Shown in pieces: positions 1 to 10,142 of a stretch of DNA of 64,000 nt. Position 1 is the stretch's first letter; each line of letters starts with the position of its first letter. The stretch is taken from assembly GCF_050003625.1 (NCBI RefSeq), contig NC_134400.1, positions 58,098,066 through 58,162,065 on the forward strand. The letters run 5' to 3'. Both the position numbers and the translations under genes were made by a program. The notes below the pieces were generated by a model. The model had not been told where the DNA came from and searched no databases. It saw only the letters and a program-made list of their open reading frames with translations. Origin of the DNA: Haematobia irritans (Eukaryota; Arthropoda; Insecta; Diptera; Muscidae).

Positions 1-1697
1 TAAACCATAGGGATATACGTTAAATGAGAATGTACTAAAGATTGATATAACAGCATTTTCACGTTGACACTTAATTTATTCTTAAATTTATACAATATTC
101 CAATTCCCGATGAAACCTTCGCCTTCAAACTTTCAATGTGATTCTCCCAGCTTAAGTTTTGACTAAAGTTCATCCCAAGGTATTTAACACAATTTGTTTC
201 CTCTATAACGCTCCCTCCTATGTTTACAGACATTTTTGACTCATTCTGTAAAATGCATGGCCTAAATCGAACAAATTTTGTCTTCTTAGCGTTTAAAACC
301 AATTTATTGACACGCAAAAACTCAGAAAGAATAGATGCGTCGTACTCTATTTGTGTCTGCAAAACCTTTGGGTGATTGTAATTATAAAGTAAGCATATAT
401 CGTCCGCAAACATGAATAACTTCCCTCTAAAACCGACATTCTTAATGTCATCTATATATATTTTGAATAATAAAGGCCCAAGAACGCTTCCTTGAGGAAC
501 CCCACACAATACCTGGCACTTAGTACTCTTCGCCTCTCCTACCTGTACATATTGTTCCCTACCTTGAAGATATTCCCGAAACAAACCAACTGTGGATGGT
601 GAAAAACCTATACATCTTAATTTCCTTATTAATATTTCGTGGTCCACTAAATCGAACGCTTTCGTGAGATCGAAAAACACCCCGGCGACACCCTTATAAC
701 CTGCGACCAATCCTCTACATATACACTCTACTACACTTGCAACTGCCTCATCTGTTCCCGTATTTCTCTTAAATCCATACTGACGGTCAAAAAGTAGTTT
801 GTTAACCTCAAGGTATTCAGAGAGTTGCTCGAATAAAACCCTTTCAATTAATTTGTCAACAGTTGGCAAAACAGAAACAGGTCTAAAATTTTCAATTTTG
901 TTGTTACCAGTCTCTTTTGGAATCGGAACAATTTTGTGTAATTTCAAACCATTGGGGTAATAACATTCCCGAATCATTTTATTAAATATCACAGTGAGCA
1001 TATTTGCGACCTTATCCTTCCTTGTAGCCAACATTTTCGGTGTAATCCTATCAAATCCTGGGGCTTTATTTGATTTCATATCATCCAGTGCCTCTCTAAA
1101 TGTATCGTTAGAAACACAATCTAATGTGAAGAGAGTGTCCGCAGGTGACAGGGAATTAAACATATTGATATCATCATTACTAAAACTCGGTATGCTATCT
1201 CTCGTATTCTGAATTATTTTATGAAAATAGTTGTTAAGTTTACTAGCTTTATCCTCATCAGAAGTCAAGAGCACATTATTCTCATCAAGTATATCAATAG
1301 TCTGACATTTCTTATTCCCGATTTGCTCATTCAGAAAAGCCCACACCTTTCTCCGATCCCCATTAAAGCTGTTAATTTTCCGCTCATAGAAATTATCCAT
1401 TAATCTCCTACCGCATACTTTAATTACCTTGCTTACTCGTTTCAGACATTCGTGTAAATCTCTGTTATTCTTATTCTTCCTTCTTAGAGACAATAGATTA
1501 CGTTTATACGCAATTAGAGATTTCAACGATTCTGTCATCCATGGGTTAATTTTCTGTCTGATATTAACGTTTTCCCTTGAGATGGTACAACATTGTCGTT
1601 CTGCTACGGAAAGCATATTCATAAAACTCGTGCATAAATCAGATGCATTTGCCGTAATATCAATACTATCTAAATTACTATCAATAAAGTTACCGAT
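1..1697 (-). pseudogene. 5'-truncated non-LTR retrotransposon reverse transcriptase (runs off the window)
   Basis: Read on the minus strand this is an almost continuous reverse-transcriptase reading frame that continues past position 1. Recognisable in order are a pre-RT region (KINPWMTESLKS near 1530), the finger region (NKAPGFDRITPKML near 1050; NFRPVSVLPTVDKLIERV near 870), FFDLTKAFDLVDHEIL near 660, GVPQGSVLGPLLF near 500, and the catalytic FADD near 410, followed by thumb sequence. The GVPQGSVLGPLLF and FADD motifs are typical of the jockey/CR1 group of non-LTR elements. No endonuclease domain is present, because the 5' part is cut off where a helentron-like repeat begins. I saw no frame break in the parts I translated, so the fragment is young. 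Whether a 3' tail exists outside the window cannot be seen. The jockey versus CR1 assignment is uncertain. Confidence 0.85.
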
Positions 1698-2020
1698 AAA
1701 GATTGGCAACTGTGGTCATATGAGTGTAAATCGGGCGAATGATATATATGGGAGCTATATCAAAATCTGAATCGATTTCAGTCAAATTTTGCACACTTGA
1801 CTATACTACTAAGTGTTATGTTTGTACAAAATTTCAAGCATATCGGTATAAAACTCTGGCTGCTGCGTCCATATTAGTGCATATCGGTCGAAAGATATAT
1901 ATGGGAGCTATATCTAAATCAGATGCATTTGCCGTAATATCAATACTATCTAAATTACTATCAATAAAGTTACCAATAAAGATTGGCAACTGTGGTCATA
2001 TGAGTGTAAATCGGGCGAAT
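1641..2020. repeat. Direct duplication spanning the RT/HINE junction
   Basis: About 100 bp starting at 1641 recurs starting at 1921 with one or two mismatches. Each copy contains roughly 57 bp of the RT fragment plus its junction with the helentron-like repeat (about 40 bp). The junction therefore existed before the 280-bp-offset duplication, which probably arose by unequal exchange between the surrounding ~153-bp HINE units. Confidence 0.8.
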
Positions 2021-2175
2021 GATATATATGGCAGCTATATCTAAATCTGAACCGATTTTTTCCAAAATCAATAGGGATTGTCTTTGAGCCGAAACAGGAC
2101 CCTATACCAAATTTTAGGACAATCGGACTAAAACTGCGAGCTGTACTTTGCACACAAAAATACATCAACAGACAG

Positions 2176-2210
<35 letters not shown>

Positions 2211-2351
2211 GACATCGCTAAATCGACTCAGAATTTAATTCTAAGACGATCGGTATACTAAACGATGGGTCTCAGACTTTTCCTTCTTGGCGTTACATAC
2301 AAATGCACAAACTTATTATACCCTGTACCACAGTAGTGGTGAAGGGTATAA
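1698..2351 (+). mobile_element. Helentron-like interspersed element, subfamily B, copy 1 (3' part)
   Basis: Contains the ~153-bp unit marked by TATATATGGGAGCTATATCT, then a GACA/GACG microsatellite (2170-2215), then a conserved 3' segment ending in an imperfect hairpin, TATACCCTGTACCAC...GTGGTGAAGGGTATA (2318-2351). No terminal inverted repeats or target duplication are visible. A short-motif microsatellite core, tandem internal repeats and a terminal hairpin are the reported hallmarks of DINE-1/HINE helentron-derived elements, so that class is inferred. The 5' end is missing, replaced by the RT fragment. Confidence 0.55.
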
Positions 2352-3294
2352 ATATGGGAAATATTTAAATCTGAAACAATTTTAAGGAAACTTCGCAAAA
2401 GTTTATTTATGATTTATCACCCGATATATATGTATTAGAAGTTTAGGAAAATTAGAATCATTTTTACAACTTTTTGACTACGCAGTGGCGATTTTACAAG
2501 GAAAATGTTGGCATTTTGACCATTTTTGTCGAAATCAGAATCTAAATCTGAACTGATTTCAACCAAATTTGGCACGCATAGCTACAATGCTAATTCTACT
2601 CCCTGTGCAAAATGTCAACTAAATCGGAGCAAAAAATTGGCCTCTGTGGTCATATGAGTTTAAATCGGGCGAATGATATATATGGGAGCTATATCTAAAT
2701 CTGAACCGATTTCAACCAAATTTGGCACGCATACCTACAATGCTAATCCTACTCCCTGCGCAAAAGTTCAATTAAATCAGAGTAACAGATTGGCAACTGT
2801 GGTCATATGAGTGTAAATCGGGCGAATGATATATATGGGAGCTATATCTAAATCTGAATCGATTTCAGTCAAATTTTGCACACTTGACTATACTACTAAG
2901 TGTTATGTTTGTACAAAATTTCAAGCATATCGGTATAAAACTCTGGCTGCTGCGTCCATATTAGTGCATATCGGTCGAAAGATATATATGGGAGCTATAT
3001 CTAAATCTGAACCGATTTCTTCCAAAATCAAAAGGGTTCTATTCTGACCCATCTTAGGAACATGTGCCAAATTTGAAGGCGATTGGACTTAAATTGCGAC
3101 CTAGACTTTGATCACAAAAATGTGTTCACAGGCAGACGGACGGACGGACAGACGGACATGGCTATATCGACTCAGGGATCCACCCTGAGCATTATTGCCA
3201 AAGACACCATGTGTCTATCTCGTCTCCTTCTGGGTGTTACAAACATATGCACTAACTTATAATACCCTGTTCCACAGTGTGGCGCAGGGTATAA
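2352..3294 (+). mobile_element. Helentron-like interspersed element, subfamily B, copy 2
   Basis: Head-to-tail with the previous copy. It carries three ~154-bp units (landmark near 2666, 2820 and 2974), a GACG microsatellite at 3128-3155 and the terminal hairpin ending GCAGGGTATAA near 3293. The segment 2820-3000 is nearly identical to 1733-1913, so units have been exchanged between the two copies. The left portion (2352-2530) matches 59370-60840 of the large interrupted copy and preserves its pre-insertion site. Confidence 0.55.
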
Positions 3295-4103
3295 AAAGTT
3301 TGAATCAAAGATTATAAACTTTCTTCTAATTAAAATATCAAAATTTTAAAAGACATTTGTCCTTAATATTGTGTAAATTGCGCATCCTAAAATTGAGGTT
3401 GCGTAATCTTTAGTATCACGTAAACATTTTTTTCAGTGAATAAAGTTTTGAAAGACATGTTCTGTTTTCGAACGCTATTTGGCTTTCTTTTCAAGATGCC
3501 AAAAGTCAACAAATTGAAAGATGATTTCATTAATTTTGAAGAATTTTACAGAATTAGTAAAGCCAAGATGACCTTTGTCAAACAAAATTTTCTTTCATGT
3601 AAAAATTTAATTTAAATCACTTAACTATAAGAACAAAACGACTTCATAGGTAATATTATAAACTTTTAGACAAGGAAAACACTTTATATCAGAGAAATGC
3701 TTCTTCTTTGTTAAGCAAAGTTCGCATTCGTATTTTAAGGATATGAAATCTTTGGTCTCACGACAATATTCTTTTCAAGAACCCTATCCATTGGGCAAAG
3801 TAGCTCCCATTAGACCTGATTTGTTTAGTACTCGATACAACATTTGTATAAAATAAAATATTTTTTTCAAGAACACTATCCATTGGGCAAAGTAGCTCTC
3901 ATTAGACCTGATTTGTTTAGTACTCGATGCAACATTTGTATAAACTGTCCAAAACATCTCATGAGTGGATGAGAATAACAGAGAGTATTAAGAAAACAAG
4001 AGGACGAAACTGTCAAGCGAAACTGCGAAAGTAGGTGGCAGTCATGAGGAAATTTATCTAATGTCATGCAGTTTTTGTCGGCGCTTCTCTCAAATATCAT
4101 ACA
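3295..4103. other. AT-rich intergenic DNA with MITE remnant and a 92-bp tandem duplication
   Basis: No gene is recognised. About 3404-3772 is an inverted relative of the repeat at 22563-23010: the tip at 3740-3772 matches the tip at 22565-22610 in reverse complement. Two ~80-bp copies (3772-3855 and 3864-3948) form a direct duplication with 92-bp offset. The 76-aa minus-strand reading frame at 3876-4106 has no recognisable feature and is probably chance. Confidence 0.6.
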
Positions 4104-5539
4104 CACCCAGAAAAAAGTGACCCCTTCTTTAAGTTAAAATGAACTCATTGTGAAGAAAGTTGAACTTCGTATAGCGCCAAAGACATTTTTATTTGTTTGA
4201 ACGATGTGATTTTCGTAGAAATTAGGAATAATGCATTCCATATATTAGTTAACATTTTCCTATATTTATATACCACTATACTACAGAATGAAAAAATTTA
4301 ACTAATTTGAATTCATATATGGAATGATTTTATTGAAATTTTTTCATTCATTTCGACAAATCTTACACATTTGTGGTAAAACTTTTACTTCATAATTAGA
4401 ACTGCTTACCTTCGTTTTTAAATACAATTTTATTTATTTCTATAAGCAATTTTATCTTCAATAAAAGACATGTTTTATTAATATATTGAATATATTTATT
4501 AAGAATCAACAGCATCGAATCTCTTTGAAATATTAGTTTATTATTCCACTATTTCCAATTTCCGTGTGATATTATCAACTGTAAAACGCACTTTTTCTTC
4601 TTCTTGTACTTTTCACTTTTAATAAGTTGCTGCCTAACGATTTTGTCCTCCTTTTACAATTTCAATACCTACAAATATAAAAAAATCATAAAACATTTTT
4701 GTTGCAAAAGGTTAGCGTCACTGAATATTACCTGATAATTGAAGATTCCAAAATGAAGACAAATGAAAGGGTTGTTATTCTGCTGGTGTTTTCTTTCTTT
4801 ATACACTATCACAAACATTGATAGATTTATTTTAAAAAACGAAAATTTTTCTCACTAATTTAAAATAACAAATAGTTTATATATTTTATTTGTTATTTAT
4901 TATATTATTTTACCATATTATTTTTTAACAATCTCTCCGTATACCAAAACAACGCGATTCCAACTAAAAAAACAACCGACGCGCAAATATATCGATTACA
5001 CCCACGCGCAAACACATCGATTACGATGACAGGTATCGATTACAGGTAGACAATAGAAATTTAGGAAAATTTCCTATATTCTAACAAGTGTGTTTCCTTA
5101 AGTTTTGAAAGGATTGCATACTTCTTAGTACGAATGAACTAAAATATTTTTCTATGCCAAGTGTTGTTCGTATGTATGAAAAACTTTCTATTATAAAGGA
5201 AGTCGCAATTATCATTTTATAAGAAATTTTACTAATTTTGAGGAAACTTGGTTTTAGTTCGGTTTTTGTTTATTTTTACGAATGCTTTGTTATCGGTGAA
5301 TAAAATTTTCTTTTTCAGTAGTAAATTCTTATACCCAGCGAAGAAAATAGTATGAGTAAAATTCCATGCCTTATTCTAGTTAATGAACTAATCCTAACTG
5401 CTTACAGTTTAGGATTTTTTTACTGAAACGAGTAAATTTTATTATTTTTCACAAAAATTTACCTTAATGGAAATAAAATGGATAAACTATATTGATGAAA
5501 ATTTTTTCCTTTAGTTTCGAAGGCACTTTTTTCTGGGTG
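4104..5539. mobile_element. 1.4-kb non-autonomous DNA element with CACCCAGAAAAAAGTG inverted ends
   Basis: The left end starts CACCCAGAAAAAAGTG (4104) and the right end finishes with its exact complement, CACTTTTTTCTGGGTG, at 5539. The interior is AT-rich with no coding capacity. Tips of the same flavour (ACCGAAAAAAAGTTTAC, CTGAAAAAAAGTAA) recur at 5803 and 16018, suggesting a family of related MITEs. No clear target duplication is seen. Superfamily unknown. A separate perfect 24-bp inverted pair lies outside it (3986-4009 and 5623-5646). Confidence 0.6.
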
Positions 5540-8398
5540 CAGTTTGCGTCGGTTATACCAAAGCTGCAGGCATTGTGCGACATCTATACGGTTGACTTTT
5601 GTTGTTTTTGTAGAAGAGAAATTTTCGTCCTCTTGTTTTCTTAATATTCCTCAGAATAATACAATCGGTGTTGTCAGATTGTATTTTGATAAGGTGACGT
5701 TTCCTCCATTCACAATAGCAATTTATTGTGATTAATTTTTCGAATAAAATGAAATTAAAAATGGTAAAGTGTCATAAATCTCATAAGTAAATATTTATTA
5801 CTACACCGAAAAAAAGTTTACTTTTGTTTATGAACCCATGGTAAGAATGACCATGATTTGGCGCCAAAGATTTTTTCATCTAGATAAGTTCATGATTTTC
5901 TTATAAATTAGTTCATGCATTGCATCGTATTTTAGTTCATTAATACTACGCTGTGGAAAGAATGTACTTACACTCATTCAAAATATTCCTGCTATCCGGA
6001 AAAATTAAAAATTTTTTTTTGGGAAACCTATATTAAGAAATTGGTTTGAAATAAACTGCTTGTCAGTATAATTTTCAAAAAAGTAGAGAAATTGAGGAAT
6101 CAAAGGTACAACAAGCCTGTATACAACTAAGCAATTGTTTGTACAACACAAGTCAATTTTCTACAACCACTAGTACTTTATTTCAAAAAAATTATTATTA
6201 TATTACACAAAACTATGGCTTATATCATAAGCCAATAATAAAGGAAATATTTTTATTCGTACGTTGGATGCAGTTACTTGTCGGTAGTTAGTAATTGCTT
6301 CTTTACAAGAGTAATATTCTATGTTAGTAAGACAAAATAATTAATTTCAATTTCCATGTTTTCTATCCATATGAAAAATATATTCATTGCATTTTTATCC
6401 AATTTCATCGATTTGTCTAGTTTTTGTTGAGTGGATTTGCTTTATAAGCATCTGAAATTACAAAGTAATACAAAATATAAAAAATATTATCAAATTCTAT
6501 CGTATATTGATTTTTAACTTACGGCTTTCAAGAGTATTTTCTTAGAGCTAATAAGGATATCAGCTGAGTTAGCATTAAAAAGTAAGAAAATTCCAAAAAA
6601 TTACCATTAGAAGGCTTGTCTACCTGCAAATAAAAATAATTATTTTTAATAACTTGAAATTTTGGTTTTATTATAAACGGATAAAATACCGTTTATAGAA
6701 AAACTTACCACATTGAAAAAATGCATCCTGTAGTTACCTTAGTGGAATCATATCCATGGACTATTGAGACATTTTTGAAATTCTTCTCAGAATTATTTGA
6801 AATAAAAAATATTATAAAATTAGACATAATTTCCACTTATCAGTATAGCATATAGTATATAAGGTGGATATTAAGTTCGAATTTAGCCGCTAAAATCACC
6901 ATTTTTTCACCATTACTTTTCTTTAATAATCCATTTTAAAGAATATACATTTTATAAAAATCTTTATTTGGGCAATTCTCCTTCAAGTTATAGTAAAATT
7001 TGCATCGAAGAGGTATAACTTATGTGTTTTATATTTTTGTATACTTTTCATGTAAATGAATTTAAAATCCACAATAATATTAATCGATTAACAAAAGAAT
7101 ACTGTTCCTTAATCGGTGATTTGTTATCTATATTTTTTATCAACATAAAATGTTTTTGTTTGGTCTACATCACAACATTCACTGCTCAGTTTCTCTAAAC
7201 ACCAATACCTCATGCAATTTTTTGTTTTCAATGAAAACCACGTCTGCATTCATTCCATAAATGCATCAATAGAACTGAATGCAACAATAAAACTCGAAGA
7301 CACAAATAGTCATAAAAGGATACATACCTGCCGTAAAGAAAAACAAAAGCAGCAAGAAAAATAACAACACACACACGATACCTTTCTGATCTATTGAACA
7401 AACAACTATCACCACAAAAGGTACCAACAACACACAAGGAAAATTCCAGAAATTCATCCACACTGTCTTTAGGATCAAAACAAGCAACAACCGTATAAAA
7501 CACGCAATAACAAACACAAACAATCATACAATATATACACAAAATGTCTCTACAAACTGCCTCACACGATGCAATGATTTCATTACTCTCTTCTCCCTTA
7601 ATTTTCCAATAGCACATTTATTGATTAGTTGGAATTCTATCTATAGGATAAGGTAAAATATATTCAAAATTTACGAGGAATCTATAAAAAATGATATACA
7701 CCCGTCAAGGATTATATTAACTACTTTTTATTCTACTTTATCTAAAATGTTGCATGTGAGTAAAAATACTCCAACTTATAATAAAAAGGGAATAAGTTGT
7801 AACATAGGTAGCCATCATACGAATCGGTAATGTCGTTAAGTTAATTTTTACTACAAAAAAATTTCCATACAAAAATTTTTCTTAGTAAATTGTTCACATT
7901 TCGTAGTAAGATTTTTATATTGCCTATGTATTTTTACAATACAATCAACGATGCATTAACTGTGTTGGAAATTTATTTAAGGAAATATCCTTCCCATTTC
8001 GTAGTTAGTGAACTAAAAAACATTTACTGAAATTTTATAAGTTTTCCTCTACTAAGTTAGTTTCCGTTGTGGTTACGAAAAATGAACCATATTACAGTAA
8101 ATTTTTTGAACTATGTGGAAGTTAAAATGGTCCTTAAATTTACAAGACCCTTTTTTGTGTATTTTAGAACTTCATCGATTAAAAATTTAAGATTTTACTT
8201 GATTTCTGTGATTGCTTTTAAACAGCTGATGTCAGTGTTGCACATTTTTGGACATGTCCTGGTTAAAGGATAAAGTCGTTCAATTTTCTTTTAGAACTGG
8301 GTATCAAGCGCAAGCAACTCTTACAATTAAGGAGTTCTATATTCCAAACTGTTGGCAACATATCGAAAGGATGTTCTGTATTACATACTACCATATTA
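5540..8398. other. AT-rich intergenic DNA, no gene recognised
   Basis: Contains fragments of MITE-type tips (5803-5990, GCGCCAAAGA motif) and 6850-7000, which resembles the small repeat at 18335-18475. The 129-aa minus-strand reading frame at 7228-7617 is Cys/Tyr/Phe-rich, has no recognisable domain and no start or splice context that I can support. Nothing else is seen. Confidence 0.5.
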
Positions 8399-9274
8399 TT
8401 ATACCCTCCACCATAGGATGGGGGTATATTAACTTTGTCATTCCGTTATAAAGTATATATATTCTGGGTCGTGGAAAATTCTGAGTCGATCTGAGCATGT
8501 CCGTCCGTCCGTCTGTTGAAATCACGCTAACTTCCGAACGACAAAAGCTATCGACTTGAAACTTGGCACAAGTAGTTGTTATTGATGTAGGTCGGATGGT
8601 ATTGCAAATGGGCCATATCGGTCCACTTTTACGTATAGCCCCCACATCAACGGACCCCCAAATTTGGCTTGCGGGGACTCTAAGAGAAGCAAATTTCATC
8701 CGATCCGGCTGAAATTTGGTACATGGTGTCAGCATATGATCTCTAACAACCATGCAAAAATTGGTCCACATCGGTCAATAATTATATATAGCCCCCATAA
8801 AAACCGATCCCCCGATTTGGCTTGCGGAGCCTCTAAGAGAAGCAAATTTCATCCGATCCGGCTGAAATTTAGTACATGGTGTAAATATATGGTCTCTAAC
8901 AACTATGAAAGAATTGGTCCACATCGGTCAATAATTACATATAGCCCCCATATAAACCGATCCCCCGATTTGGCTTGCGGACCCTCTAAGAGAAGCAAAT
9001 TTCATCCGATCCGGCTGAAATTTGGTAAATGGTGTTAGTATATGGTCTCTAAAGACCATGCAAAAAATGGTCCATATCGGTCCATCATTATATATAGCCT
9101 CCATATAACCTGATCACCAGATTTGACCTCCGGAGCCTCTTGGAAGACCAAATTTCATCTGATTCAGTTGAAATTTGGTACGTGGTGCTAATATATGGCC
9201 TCAAACACCCATGCAAAAATTGGTCGAAATCGGTCCATAATTATATATATAGGCCCATAATTATATATAGGCTA

Positions 9275-10142
9275 CCATCCTCTAAACGGGATCAAAGATC
9301 GTTTGCCTCAGTTGCAAAAGACAGCCTTGTGATGGCTATTATTAATAAAGGAGCATTGGACGGTATGATTCCAAGGCAAAAATGGGGGGAAATTGAGAAC
9401 GCGATGTCTGGTGTCTACTCAGAGGTGCGAGAAAAGTTTCACGGACCAAGTCCTCGACGGCAAGATGCTGGATGGTATCAAGGACGATATAAGTTAATAG
9501 CTTTTGCTGACCAGAGGTCTATGGATTGCTTTAAAGCTGCATTGATGCTAATTGGTGAAGTTTGGGAAGGAGCCACTTTGGAGTTAGTCGATAAAAAACA
9601 TACCGGCTAAACCTAGAGCACATGCATGGGTACCGGCAAACCCTCCTGATCCTGAGTCAATACTAGAGAGACTAAAAGAATGTAACCCAGATCTTCCAAC
9701 CGCCGATTGGAAGGTTGGTCGTTTGGATGAGGTGGATGGACCAAGACGACATGCGGTGTTTATATTAAACATAGAGTCGCTGCCACATCTAGCCCAGACC
9801 CAAGGACGCGTAAGTTATGGCTTTCATGATATCCATATGAAGGTATACAAAAGCGATCAGCCAAAGGATACCGAAGCGGACAAGCCTCCGGTAGAGGCAG
9901 CAGTGAAAAAATCTCCTAGCGAAGCCGAAGGAGACATAAAACCTGCAGACTATGGCGAAAATCATATGCGGGAAGTTTCTACAGGCTCAAGCCTCACCAA
10001 AGCTGAACCGCGGATTGTTGCGAGAGTCACCGAGATCTGTGAAGAGGAAGCCCTTGATGACTCAATTGAAGCGGCTGATGTGACGGTGGTTGAAAATTTG
10101 GATGGTTCTACGGTTCCTCCAGATAAATCTTCACCATTGTAA
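9275..10142 (+). pseudogene. ORF1 (gag-like) C-terminal part of the LOA-like element, frameshifted
   Basis: The frame enters at the truncated edge (SSKRDQRSFASVAKDSLVMA) and runs to a stop at 9608. It continues in another frame from about 9600 (IPAKPRAHAWVPANPPDPES) to the stop at 10140-10142. The break lies at an A6 run (9593-9598) and is explained by a single-base insertion. The central region (WGEIENAM...LVDKKHTG, ILERLKECNPDL...VFILNIESL) resembles the DUF4780-type ORF1 domain reported from dipteran LOA-group elements. That match is from memory and was not searched. The C-terminal tail is acidic and low in complexity. It overlaps the beginning of ORF2 by about 40 bp. Confidence 0.7.

Noticed and set aside
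7228..7617. 129-aa minus-strand frame rich in Cys, Tyr and Phe
   Set aside because: No domain, signal or conserved motif that I recognise; surrounded by AT-rich non-coding DNA; an alternative frame overlaps it. Not enough to call a gene.
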